64,000 nucleotides of DNA from Cinnamomum chago (taxonomy: Eukaryota > Streptophyta > Magnoliopsida > Laurales > Lauraceae). Below the pieces are notes generated by a model that did not search any database, was not told the origin of the DNA, and saw only the letters and a program-made list of their open reading frames with translations. The translations under genes and the position numbers were made by a program. Where the stretch lies: the NCBI GenBank assembly GCA_038049695.1, contig CP142454.1, positions 14,932,001-14,996,000 of the forward strand, read 5' to 3'. Positions 22,474 to 34,900 of this stretch are shown one piece after another (positions within the stretch are counted from its first letter, which is position 1; each line of letters begins with the position of its first letter).

Positions 22474-25400
22474 TTCCTTTTAACATTGCAATGTGTCCGA
22501 ACTCAAATGATTCGATGCAAAGATCATACTTCTTTGAAGAAGATTAGGGTTTATACTTTATAGGATGCATAATCCAGGAGGTGAAGGACAAAATGAAGTA
22601 GAATACTTGTGTTGAGATTGCCGACCTGGAAATTGACCCAAGACGAGTTGGGTGTATTTGGCAATTAACTAGTTAAGGGAAAGTAAAGTGAATCCAAACA
22701 ACAAATGACAAGGGATCATATCAAAAGTACATAGTTTTAAAATTTCCTTTAAATTTTTCAAAAAACATAAAAAAAAAAACAATATTCTTTCTCCACTATA
22801 AGACGAAAAAAAAACTCCACTTTTATATACAAAAAATAAAAAAGATTTCATACCAAACAACTAAAAATAAAATACTATCATTAATTCTTTATATTTTATT
22901 TTCTCTTAATTTGATAGTTTACCTCATCATACATCAATTCTCTGTACATCCAAACCCGCCCAGGAATTCAGACTGTGCAGGAAGGGAGTCAATTTGGTTG
23001 GACTCTTAGGTGGAATAAGTAGTGTTATCTGAAAGGCTATTGTGCCTGCCAACACCTCTTTGGATACTCCACCACTCATTAAAATACCTTTTGTATGGTC
23101 TGATTCGTGAATCAACTAAAAAGATTATCATTGACACCCCATCTGATTATCCGTACTCTTGGTTATGTTAGAGTCAATGCATCTCCAAGCATAGAAACTT
23201 GCCTATGGGACAGATTCAACAAAGTTATTGGCCCAAACGGAATATGGATTATCCAATGCCTATATCACAACCATCTTATTCTAGTAATAGATCAAAGTAA
23301 ATGGATAAATCATTGAACATATGAATCCCTTTTTAAATGCCCCCGTTGGAGAGAGTGCTTAAATTCACTTTCAGCTGATGGTGGGCGACTCCATGATCTG
23401 TCGATTGATGGACAAAGGATAGAATGGACAATTATATGGATTATTGCCTTTTACATACGAGATCGGCCAGGCTAAGTACACACTAATAATTGATCTATGC
23501 ACATTTCTACTCTCTACACTCACCATGGTTATTTTTTACATACCGTATACTTTCCAAAATACCATAACCTCTACTCTCTTAACTTCTCTCTACACTCTCT
23601 CTCCTTGTCCACCTCCGCCCACCGTCTGCCCGCTCTATCTCTCTCTCCCTACCCACCTCCTACCTTCTTTCCCTCTCCCTCTTTCTCTCCCTCTCACTGA
23701 TGCCCTGATCCTCCCTCCCTCCCTCCCTCCAACAGGGCGGTGGTGGCTGGGGTGGGTGGGTGTAGAAAAAAGTTGGGGATGTAGAGAGTTTGATAGATGT
23801 CTTTTTAGGTAATTTCCTACATGGATATTTTGGTAAAAGAAGTTTTCGGTGTGCATTTAGCAGCTCTCTTTACATATAGTTTTCTTTCATTTCCTAATTT
23901 GCTTCTCTCCGTAAGTAAGTTTATCAGATTTCCAACAATCTTTCCAGTTCCACTTGCTTCTGTGACTTTCCTTTGCCTTGGAGGAACCCAAAGAAGACCT
24001 GTATTGAGATTGATAAAAGTGTTTGTAGGATGGTATTTATTAGTTTCGATATTATACACTTTCTTCAACCAGCAAAGCGAATTTATTTTTTACGAAACGC
24101 GAGAAAAATGACATTTTGTGTAACGTAAAAGACATCTTACCAACTCCCCTAAAATACTGTATAAAACCCATGACATCATGCGAATAAGTTTATGTGACAT
24201 ACACTGCTCCCATGATATCAATAGATTTGGGAAAAAAAAAGATAAATAAAATTGACCAAAATCAAGCAACTCAGGTGATGTTAACTGAATTTTGATAATG
24301 AAATTGAAAAAATTGAAATTAACAAAGACCAATATGTCAAAACCCCTAAAAAGTATGATATAATTTGCCAAGCATCCTAGCTTAAAGTAGTCATCAACCG
24401 TCCTGAAAATATCCAAGCCAATAATAGGCCAGCAAATCTAAACCAAGAGGGCATTAAAGCTTCAATACTGGCATGGGAAAGCTTCCTAGACGCATTAATG
24501 TGAGAAACCATTTTTCATGCTTGGAAATTCATTACGACAGCTTAGAACAGTACTCCAAGAAAACCTCAATCGACCATAATGACTATTTTATTATCAATAG
24601 ATGTCTTTGATAATGAAAATCAACAATTTATAGATTGCATAATATAGTGACGTAAACATATTTATATAGCGTTTGTATAAACTAATGTTAGACAAGCATT
24701 TACACCAAACGATCAAATTCTTTTTTTTTTTTACCGAAAATAACTTTGTCATTTTCTTTATTTTTTCGTGAATATCAGTTACACAAATGAAAATTTTTTT
24801 TTTCTCTTTTTTAAGTCTACTTCCAAAGGGCCATCGGCCAATTGCAAGCCAGCCTGATTTTTGTCTTCCGTCATAAAAACACTGTCATCATATCGAAACA
24901 GCAAATACTATGAGATTTGTTAGGAAACTTGGGCCTCAAGTTAGGGGCTTCTGTTTTTATATTCGGTGCAGGTCGGGAGAAGAGACAAGGAACAGAAAAG
25001 TTGGGAACATTTTAAAGGGCCAGGATTAAAGTGAATCCAGTACATCAGTACAGACTTCAACATTCACTGTCCGGCTGTCCTCTTGCCTAAACTCAGGTAC
25101 TCATTTCAAGACCTCTTATCACAGCTAATGAGGGCAATTATGCATCCAAACCCAATTTGTCCGTTTTGCACGGGCTCGATCATGAGATAAGAAAAGTGCA
25201 AAACAAAATTACTCTAAAATAATTAAGAGTAGTTCCAACTAATTCAACCACCTGTATTTACAAAACTTAAATCAGTTTTGACTGATTTCTAACAATACCT
25301 TAGTTTTTCTCTAATTAGCCTAGTGAAGGTTTCTGTTTTGGTTGAAGCAAGTTCGATTGCTAGCATAAAAAATTGGTCATGCATAAGACTGACCAATTTG

Positions 25401-25740
25401 GTAAAAAATTGATCCAGAGTTTAAAAGCCCAGTTTGGTAAAAAAGGAAAAAGAAAAAAGATTAAACCCCTACATCAGATATCAAATCGGTCATGCATTAA
25501 GATGACATTTTCCTGACACAGTGACTGAATATATATCCTATAAACACTTCATTGGATCCTTTGGATTGCACTGTTTGGTTGGATCATGGATGCACCGAAA
25601 AGTGGGCCCCAGATTCACAAACAACAAGCCAACGTAAAATCCCAAGGAAGCGGCTGTTTGAAAAACGACCCAAGGGGTTTAGAATTTAGATGCTTCTAGA
25701 CCCAAGACTATACACAGAAACCCCCCAAAACCCTAGAGAG
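22474..25740. other. No gene recognised
   Basis: AT-rich intergenic DNA with a CT-rich tract at about 23570-23735 and T/A runs near 24720 and 24800. A 96-codon open frame at 23821-24111 matches nothing I know. The stretch 23107-23455 has several short frames, also unrecognised. Confidence 0.35.
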
Positions 25741-25751
25741 AGATATATATA
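25726..25751 (+). promoter_or_regulatory. Telo-box and TATA element before the peroxiredoxin gene
   Basis: aaaccctag (a plant telo-box, about 25727-25735) is followed by tatatata (25744-25751). The latter lies 260 bp before the ATG at 26011, allowing a leader of about 230 nt. Confidence 0.45.
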
Positions 25752-26010
25752 GAGAGAGGGAGGGGCTAGGGCAGGCATTAAAAGGATGTTTTCAATATAT
25801 AGCATAAAAAAATGCAGACTTCTTGCCCCCTTTTCTCCTTGATTCGTTTTTTCCTGACCTCAGGAGGAGCCAGACAGTAAAAATTTCAAGATTTGATTGC
25901 AGGCAAGTGGAAATATAAAGATCCAGTCTTTCTGGTTTCTCCTCCTCTAAAGGGAAAAAAATCCACAGAAACACATATCAGAGTTCCTTTCTTTTTATTC
26001 CTTCTTTCTC

Positions 26011-26778
26011 ATGGCCTCCTCTGTCAACAACATAGCTGCAACATTCGCCACAGTTGCAATATCATCATCATCAACTTCTTCATCAACTCCTGCAACAACA
26101 CCACCATCAACTCCCTCCTCCATCAACCCCATCACCTTCTCCCATCCCATCTCTCCACAACCCATCTCAGCCTCTTGGAACCCTCAAACCACTCTCCATC
26201 GCTCCCAAAGATCTTCTCTTTTAAGCCTCTATGGCCTACCTGGCCCAAAACCATTCCCCCAAATCTCCGCCGTCCATCCTTCCCCCATCATCCGACGGTC
26301 CAAAACCATCTCAGTCGGAGACAGGCTCCCGAACGCCACGCTCGCCTACCTCGACCGTAATGACAACCTCGTTACGATGAACGTATCGGATCTGACCCGA
26401 CAGAAGAAGGTCGTTCTCGTGGCGGTTCCGGGCGCGTTCGTGCCCGTAACGGGATCGAAGAGGTATGTAACGGGGTTCTTGCAGAAGGCGGAGGAGATGA
26501 AGATGAAGGGTGTAGGCGTCGTCGCATGCGTGTCGGTGAACGACGTGCACGTGATGAAGGCGTGGGGGGAGAGGTTGGGTGTGGGAGAGAGGATGATGAT
26601 GCTGTCGGATGGTAGCGGGGATTTCGCTCGGGCGATGGGAGTTTCGGTGGATCTCGGCAGTACGAATGAGGGTTTCGGGATTCGGTCGAAACGTTACAGT
26701 TTGGTAGCGGTCAATGGGGTCGTGAAGAGTTTCCTTCTGGAACGAGGAGATGTGGACGACATTCTCAACCTTCTCTGA
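26011..26778 (+). CDS. Plastid type II peroxiredoxin (PrxIIE-like) lacking the peroxidatic Cys
   Basis: PrxIIE enzymes reduce H2O2 and alkyl peroxides in plastids using a peroxidatic Cys in PGAFTPTCS. This one-exon, 255-residue protein has a Ser/Thr/Pro-rich, acid-poor N-terminus of about 95 residues that fits a transit peptide. The domain follows: SVGDRLPNATLAYLD, VAVPGAF (137-143), ACVSVND (172-178), LLSDGSGDF-like MLSDGSGDF, and GIRSKRYSLVA. At the catalytic site it reads PGAFVPVTGSKRY. The Thr and the Cys of the canonical motif are both replaced and one residue is added. The resolving-type Cys (C173) is the only cysteine in the protein. The Arg of the RSKRY segment is kept. The C-terminus is about five residues shorter than usual. 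The reading frame is otherwise clean, so it is either a functionally altered paralogue or an early decaying copy. Confidence 0.9.
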   Translation: MASSVNNIAATFATVAISSSSTSSSTPATTPPSTPSSINPITFSHPISPQPISASWNPQTTLHRSQRSSLLSLYGLPGPKPFPQISAVHPSPIIRRSKTISVGDRLPNATLAYLDRNDNLVTMNVSDLTRQKKVVLVAVPGAFVPVTGSKRYVTGFLQKAEEMKMKGVGVVACVSVNDVHVMKAWGERLGVGERMMMLSDGSGDFARAMGVSVDLGSTNEGFGIRSKRYSLVAVNGVVKSFLLERGDVDDILNLL

Positions 26779-27739
26779 CAACAGGGACGATTATGGAAAA
26801 AAAAAGAAAAGAAAAAATATCGAAGCAACTTTACTTTACTTTACTTTCTCCTTTTTATTTTCGTTTTAGTCCTAATCGTTTGGCTGAAGAATGGCTTCAT
26901 GATACTCGTGGGATTTTTGGTGGGTTCATGGGCAAAGGACCCACTAAAAAGGTTGCATCAGTCTATAAGTTGACTGTTAGTTAATTGGCCAGACAAGAAG
27001 GTAGGGTTGGTTGGTTTTAATTTTGGGTTGGTATTTAGTATTACAGCTCTAGTGCCATCTCTGGAAATGGGCGGTTGGGATGAAAGCACCAATTTGATGG
27101 GCCCATCCCATCGTCAATTTTGTGGTTGGAGTTTTCAGTGTTGGGCTCACCTACTGTATTTTTATGTTTAAGAAAACCTCAATGTAGAACCCTCTTTTCA
27201 ACAAATTTTTTTTTTTCAAGGTTTGGTAGTAATCTCCCTGCATAAAGTTGATGGTATCACACTATCACCTGGTAATAATTGAGTCGACCCTTTTGTTCTC
27301 TTATTCTTCTTGGAATGAGAGAAAGATAGGAAGATCCAAGTCATTCAAAATCCGTAGAAATTGGAAGATTAGAAGATTTGGATTAACATTTACATACCCC
27401 AGTAATACATGGTTCATGGGTGGGCCTGGAGCTGTATTCATATTCATACAGTTCGTCATCCAATCTACTAACCCCAACTCTGTGTAAGTCAGTTCTGAGG
27501 TACATTTGGTTAACAGCTGTTTCGAGCATATATGTTTAATTATGGTGGTTAGATATGGGCTCCACCTCCACTTGATTTATAAACATTATAATGTATTTTA
27601 GAGTTTTGGCTGGAGATATCATGGGTTATAAAAAAAAAAAAATATTTTAAAATTTTTATATTAACTTTTTTTACTTTCGTGAATTATGGATTTTGGTTTT
27701 ATATTGAGTGCCCATGACTCATGGGGATGTGCGTGGCGG

Positions 27740-27770
<31 letters not shown>

Positions 27771-28920
27771 CTTATTTTTGGATGATGATGTGGACTTCTT
27801 TCATGGATATTCTACATGATACATTGGTTCAATCTTGCATGCATTTGAAATCATAAGACTGAATGGTTGGATGAGCCATTGCCTATTGTAAAAACCATGA
27901 GCGGTGGTATGCGGCCATCTGCTTGCACGGTAGTGAACTTGTGCAACTTTGCATGGCCTCTTGGTTGGAGTTATTGTGGTCAGACTGTTAACTCAAATCC
28001 ACCCATGAACCATGTAAATTTTTGTGGTTTCTTTTTTGGGTTGTTTGATTGCATCTTTGTTTTTACTTTTCTAACATAACCTTCTTGTGGAGTTATTGAA
28101 TTGTACTTGCACTATGGCCTGTGTCATCGGATGTGCGTGCTCTTTTGATCCTTTTTTATGAGATAATACACATGGATCTTTATATTTGTGCAAGTAGGGA
28201 CTCTTGAGCTTAGAGTTGGTCATTATGTAAATTGATTCTTAAAGCTCTAGTACCCTTATACACACTTTTGCATTGGGAGGGTAAGGTTTGGTGCTACTCT
28301 AGATTTCCGGGCACACAATGCTAAAAAAAGGAAAAAGGAAAAAAGAAAAAAGAAAAAAGGGTAACCCTACATCGAATGCCCAAATCACTGTAACTTCGCC
28401 TTTTTGGTTCCAAATACACAACACACATGGTGTGATTCCTTTTGTTAGGGGCTCAGGTGAGTAGATTTTAATGTAAAAATGGCTTCATTTATAAACCATT
28501 TTCATTCTTGATTACACATCACATGTGTAAATGAGGATAGAGTGTAACCGTTAAGCATGGCTAAATGACTACAACCAAACAACCCCTAAACCATGTAGAG
28601 AACATGTTTGCATCTGTAGTTTATAAGGAAAGTTTGAAAGAACAAATTTCTAGAGTACTTCAAGAAAATAGTACACAACTACCCAATTTGATTTAATTTG
28701 GTTCCAGAAAATTATAGTGACCATCATTTCTCAAATCTCATCTTATAACATACCATTGCAATCAAAATTCAAAACGAAAATAGCAAAACAGTAACAATGT
28801 GATTTTAGTTCTAGCAGTGACATAAACAAAAAAGAAACTGGAAAAGCTCACAGCAAGAACAAAACAACAAAGCACAATCATCATCTGCTGAAATCTCCCC
28901 CTCTATAGATCTAATACCAT
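26779..28920. other. No gene recognised
   Basis: Intergenic DNA with a 30-base poly(T) run at about 27741-27770 and a short A/G-rich tract at 28321-28360. An open frame of 70 codons at 27867-28079 is not recognised. Confidence 0.4.
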
Positions 28921-31900
28921 TCATAGCTCCTCCTTGTTCTTCATCTTAGAACCCAGTTCATCTGTAGCTTGGGATGCCTTCTCTTTGGCAGCCTCATAGT
29001 TAGCCTTGGCACTCTCTGTCATTGTATCCTTTGCCTTTGAGTAAGTTTCTTTCAGTTTTTCTTTCGCACTGTTGAAGGCCTCTCCCATGCCCTCTCCAGC
29101 ATGGGCGGCATGATTTTTGATTGTTCCTGAAGCCTCACTTGCCGGGTACTCGGCATTTGTATAAGCTTCTCCTAGTTTCTCTTTAGCACCCTCTAATGCT
29201 TTTTCCGCAGCGTGGGCAGCGTCATCTTTCATTGCACTTGCTGCATCAGCAGCAGTATCCTTCGCGGATGAGTAAGCATCTCCCAATTTTCTTTTAGCAT
29301 CATCATATGCCTTCTCTCCTGTCTCAACAGCTTGATCTTTCCTTCTCGCCACTGTGTCAGAAGCATCACTTGCCTTCTCAGAAGCCAAATTCGCCGCACC
29401 TGCAGTCATCGCATAAAACAGATTTTGTAAGACCCAATACAGTAAGATCTTTAGTTGGATATGACATTCCACTTCAAGAAGTTAACCACATTTGCAACCA
29501 CAATCTAGTATTAGACCGGAGAGTTGTAATGAATTGTAGCAAGAAAGCTATGCCTATGGCCCTAGCAAGTCCATATAGAAACTCACTACTTTGTTTTCTC
29601 AAAAATGGGAGACTGAAAGTTGAGTTCTTTTGATATGTAACGCAATGTGAGAAGAACGGTCTCCTCTTGGTTTTTTTTTTCCTCAAACACTATCTACAAA
29701 GTATTCAAGGACTATATATTCATTAGATAGTTCTAAACACTTGGGTCATCATCAACTGGTTCCCACCATTGGATGCCTCTGTTTTTGAAGAATTATGATG
29801 ATCCGACAGTCCAAAATTCCTAATTTTGATGAATTGCTTCTCTATATTCTGAAAAATTATTATGATGATTTCATTCTAATTATTTGGAGGACTGAAAGAT
29901 GAGTTGGGTAGCCTGGATCAATTAATCAACAAAGGTATGACTATAAATATATAGCATACATTTTGATCGGAAAAATTCAGCAAATTTGGTGTGCATCTGT
30001 ATGCACCAAATTTCCACCAAGGTAAAATACAATGCATCATTGGCTTCCCATTAAAGCTAAATTTAGCTCTATTATAGGTTTCTGAAAAATTAAGATTTCA
30101 ATTAAATTAAATATCTTTTTAGTTAAAATTACTTGATATCCTTCAAATTGATTCAATGTTTGAAGTTGAGAGGAGCAATTTTGTCTCATCTGAAAAGTGA
30201 AGGAAACTGTCGATCCCAGATGGATGCAAATGCCCTTAGATCTACTGGATGATTAATTAAGGATTCCCATCTCCATTACCTAGGAGTCACAACTCTATCC
30301 GGACTCTACCTCTCCTCTCCTAAATCCTACATCTCCCAATCAATCTGAAAATTCTGCCAAACCGGGAATCTAAACCTAATTCAAAATCTACAACCAATAG
30401 TTTGATTCTTATTTGACTCAACCAGGTTATGACTTGTTAGGAGTTCATCCGCAGCACAACGCCAGGCTCGATCTGGCGTGGGTCCCACGGCAGTTGGCCA
30501 CACAATTTTCCGACAGAAAGTCCTATAGATTGTTATGTGTGGGGTTTGTAGACTAGATAAAAAGACTGGTAATGGAACTGAAGACTATTGAATCATTGAA
30601 TGACTGTGAATTTGAAATTAACTGCTAGTAATGTGAAAATATTATTTATCACTATTCTAATATTATGTAGTTTTTAATTATAGTTATTAACGTTTCGACC
30701 GTGACTAGGAAAAGAACTTGGTTACAAAGGAACTACCTTAGGGCCTGTTTGGATAAATGAGGAGTGGAGTAAAATGAAGTGGATTTCACATGTAAAGTGG
30801 AGTGAAGAGAAGTAAGTTGAAATCAAAGTAGAGTACTTCACTTTACTCTATTTGGATGCTTACTTTAAAGTTAAGAATTGGAGTAGAATCCACTTTTATC
30901 CAAGGAAATTGAAGTATTTTGAGTTGAAGTGAAATGGAGTACATGTGACTTTACAACATTACTTCATCTATTGGGCAAAACTCATCCAAACATGGTAGAG
31001 TTGAAATTTTGGACTGTTAATGCCCATTTAACTTCACTCTACTCTATTTTTTGGCTATCCAAGCAGACCCTTAGGACTTGGGCCGTTTATTTTTTGAGAA
31101 ATTATCCCATGCTGCTGTTACTATGGTGTTGACAACAAGTACTTTGTTACTATGCTTACAAGGTCGCCTGCAAACTAGAGAACGATTGCACAAAATCTTT
31201 CCGGGAATTAATCCCACTTGTGAATCATCGCTTCACCTCTTGTCCAGCTACAACCAGATTATGGACACTCTTACAAGCCAGATCAAACTTCTTAATTCCC
31301 TTAAACCCATTGCCAACTGGTTTTGGCACCAGCCCAAGGAGAAATTACGGGAAGTAGCTTGAACTTGGTTGTACATTTGGAAGGCGAGGAATGACAATCC
31401 TCTTTAGATCCTAGCCCTTTCACCCGACTGCCATCATAAGGAAAATTTACCAAGCCTTACACGAATGGATTGTTGCGAATTCTCTTCTGGAGAATCAGAT
31501 GTCAGGCAACCTCCCTCCAGAAACATGGACTACTACACCACCGAACACATGCAAACTCAATATTGACAGTTCATACAACCACAAACACAGGCACTATGGG
31601 CATAGGTGGAATCATCCCCGACGCTCATGGGAACGTGATTCAAGCTTTTGCTTGTGCAACAATGGTAAGCTCATCATTAGAAACAGAAATGCAGGCCCTC
31701 CTCACGGGAGCACAGCTATGTGCTTCTAAGGGCATCCCAGACGTCATAATTGAAGGGGGTTCCTTCATCATTTGGAATTCTCTACAGTCTAATGAAGGAT
31801 TCCCATGGTCTTTAATGCCATTATGGAGACGAATTCTGAATTGTTACACCCCGACCCAAACTAATCATGATTAAGGCTAATTAAGTATGAATAAATGAGT

Positions 31901-34900
31901 TAATGAAGATTAATGACCAAAGAGAGACAAACTAGTCTCAAATGATGCGTTAAGCATAATGAAATGAAATTGAGATGGTTAATATGAGTTTAGACTCAAA
32001 CAAGGTAGACTAAGGACTTTTTCGTAAATACGGGTTTTCGCGTATTTCGTCGAATACGGAAATTCTTGATATCAACGTGTGTATTACGAATAATATGTTA
32101 ACTTTCATAATAGACGCGATTCCATTTGACCTCAAATGGACCGAGTGAGACTTTATTTGACTCAAAATGTATAAAGCTTAAGAAGAGGGGGTTTTGGTGT
32201 GAGGAGTCCTTATATTAGAATGAGATGAGTGAATGAGTTCATTTTCACCTCAAGAAAACCCTAGACACCCTTTCTTTTCTTCTCCTCCCATTTTATCTCC
32301 ATCTAGTGTGAAGATTGGAAGAGTTGCCAAGTGATTGGAGTGGAGTAGAACTACTTCTTCTTCTTCCTCAAGTCATTTCCTCCATTTTTGAAGAGATAGA
32401 GTTTGGAAGAGAGCTTAAAATCTCTTTGCTTGGAGCTACAAGTAAGTAGTTGGTCTTCTCTTAGGATTTCCAAGTTCCATTGGTTGTTTTGTAGAGACTT
32501 CTAGCTCAAATAGCTCATGAGTTGTATATTTTCATGTTTTCATGGGATTAGGGTTTGTTTTGGGGGTTGTAATCCCAAGTCAAGCTAAGTAGAAGAGGGC
32601 TTTGAGTTCATTGACTTCAAGAGAGGCAAGTATAAGCATTTCTTGTGATTAGCATTACTTGTTGTAGAAATGCATATAGTTTTTCATGGATTTGTGCATT
32701 TTCCATTGATCTTTGGAGATGTTTATGGGTTGTATGAATGATTCGAAGTATTGTTTTGGAAATGGATGATGTGTGAGGAGGGAACAGGGGGTTCCATTAC
32801 TATTGTAGGTTGTAGATGAATAATGAAGAAATGAGTGTAGAAGAAGAGAGAATGTATCAGATTTTCGAGTTGGAACTCTAGATAGTTTGCTCGAGCGAAC
32901 AAGGGGTTCGCTCAAGCGACCAAGGTTCTGTGACAAAGTGAAATAATTCTGGACAGTTCATTCAAGCGAATATGGGGTGCGTTCGAGCGACCAACGTTCT
33001 GTGAGGTGTCCGCTCGAGCGAACTTTACTCGCTCGAGCGAACTTGATATAGGTACGGACATTGACTGTAAGGGAAAAATTGGCCAATCGAATTTTCACAT
33101 AAACTTGGAGTACTTCTTGTAAGTATGAATATTCTTTAAGTTAGTTCTAAGTCTAACTTCCATGGGTGTTAATTACGGGGACTATGCAATGCACACATTA
33201 AATACAAATGTGATGTCCATCGAGAATAACAAGTGCATTGGGAAAACCAATGATTTCACCCAAGTTGTTGTTTAGATTTGAGACAGAGATAAGTAGAACC
33301 ATAAGTGATTAGTAAGCTCTCTCATTGTATCGTACACAACATTATTGGGTTTCAATCTAGTGAGATTGGTATTACTACTATTTCATTCTCTTGTCACAAA
33401 GAGAATTATTGAATTGAATTGAATCCAGTAATTTATTGCTTATTGGAGAGCATTAACCCTTGAGTTTGGCACTACCTAGCTATGGTATATAACTTTAAAT
33501 GAGTTCAATGAATTAATAAATGAAACAAATGATTAATCCTGCTGCAACAGATGAATTTGAGGGCGTTCCTGAGCTCCGTGGTGATGCTAGTTGTCCATGG
33601 CCCGGATACTAGTAAGTCCCACATATTCCGATCATATCTAAGGATACTGATTGATGCATTCCATTCGAAAGATGAATCATTCCTTTGAGGGAAGATGATA
33701 AATGAAATGAAATGAATGAATGAAAGCTATGATAGTGCTTATCTTGTGAATGTCTATTGATCAACTCTTATGTTTACCTATTGTCATTGTAGGAATTATC
33801 TAGATTTGTCTAGAATGGTGATTATTACCAAATGAATTTAATGAATTTAGTATATGTATTAACATGTGCTATTACAAGATTTGTTTATACATTGTTGCAC
33901 CGTTGTGTTCATTAGTGTTATTGATGACATTACAAGCCCGATTGCCCCTATCGGTGCAGCAGCGCCCTCGACGCCAGCGGAGGAGACATCTCCGGTTCCT
34001 CCAGGAGGACTAATCGAATGGAACGGTCGGGATGCCATTTGATATGGGCATCCGAGTGCGAGAAAGAATTATAATATTTTGAGAAATGTTTTGAAACGTT
34101 ATTTTGTACATTCATTTATGGAATGTAATTAATTGTTATTGTATGGTGTGTTGGATATGCACCGATTGATAAACAATGATGGAAATGATACATGGATAAA
34201 AACTTATTTTTGTATACATGTAAATTCGAAAAATGATATTGTCAAATATAGATATTTCCGCAAAATTAGTGTATTTGACAGGTTTATTGAGAATGATATC
34301 CCTTATGGATTCCGTTTTAACTTCGGTTAATTCGGGGTTTACGGGAGTAAGTATGGGCTCACGGGCCGGGGTTATCGTAATTTGGGCTCGGATCGTAACA
34401 TGAATACATTGGAAACTCTTAACAAAATGGAAGGGACAACTAATCCGTAGATCTGCAAATAATGTTGCAGATAATCTTGCTAAACTTGGTCCTCCTATTG
34501 AAATAATGTTCAACACATCTCTTCCAATTCATATATGTAATCTTTAATTGCTTACTTGAACACTGTGTGCAGGCAACTCAACAGGGGAATAGCATAACAA
34601 CTCAGCAGAGGCACACTTTTGGGAGAAGCATTAGAATGATGATACATCCTAATCTTTTGGTCGACTTTTTGGTTATTTCTCTAATTGTATTTTGGCTAAA
34701 GGAAACTCAATCCTGTAGTAACACTTGCCTTTTCAAGGCCTCTCTTGTAATTCAGCTGCTTTTGTTTTAATATTTCAGCAATAAATAAATAAATAATCAA
34801 GTACTTTATTATTTCTCCCATTTGCGATCCACCTTTATTCTGATAAAATGCGTGCATATCACACGGACTCCGAAGGCCTCAACATAGGTTCTCTCTAAAA

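Larger units (their letters stand above)
31150..34797 (+). mobile_element. 5'-truncated L1-type LINE, split by a solo LTR
   Basis: A zinc-knuckle (zf-RVT) region reads LQTRERLHKIFPGINPTCES (about 31165-31225). It is followed by an RNase H-like domain: GTMGIGGIIPDAHGNVIQAF in 31590-31660, and after the LTR SANNVADNLAKLGPPIEI near 34452-34505. The element ends in an ataaataaataaat tail. Flanks caagtactttgtta (31136-31149) and caagtactttatta (34798-34811) form a 14-bp target duplication with one mismatch. Without the LTR the copy is about 1.1 kb, so it is strongly 5'-truncated. Stops and frame changes show it is dead. Confidence 0.8.

Noticed and set aside
23821-24111. 96-codon hydrophobic open frame (+)
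   Set aside because: It starts with ATG and is fairly long, but has no motif, no gene context and AT-rich chance-like composition; left as unrecognised.
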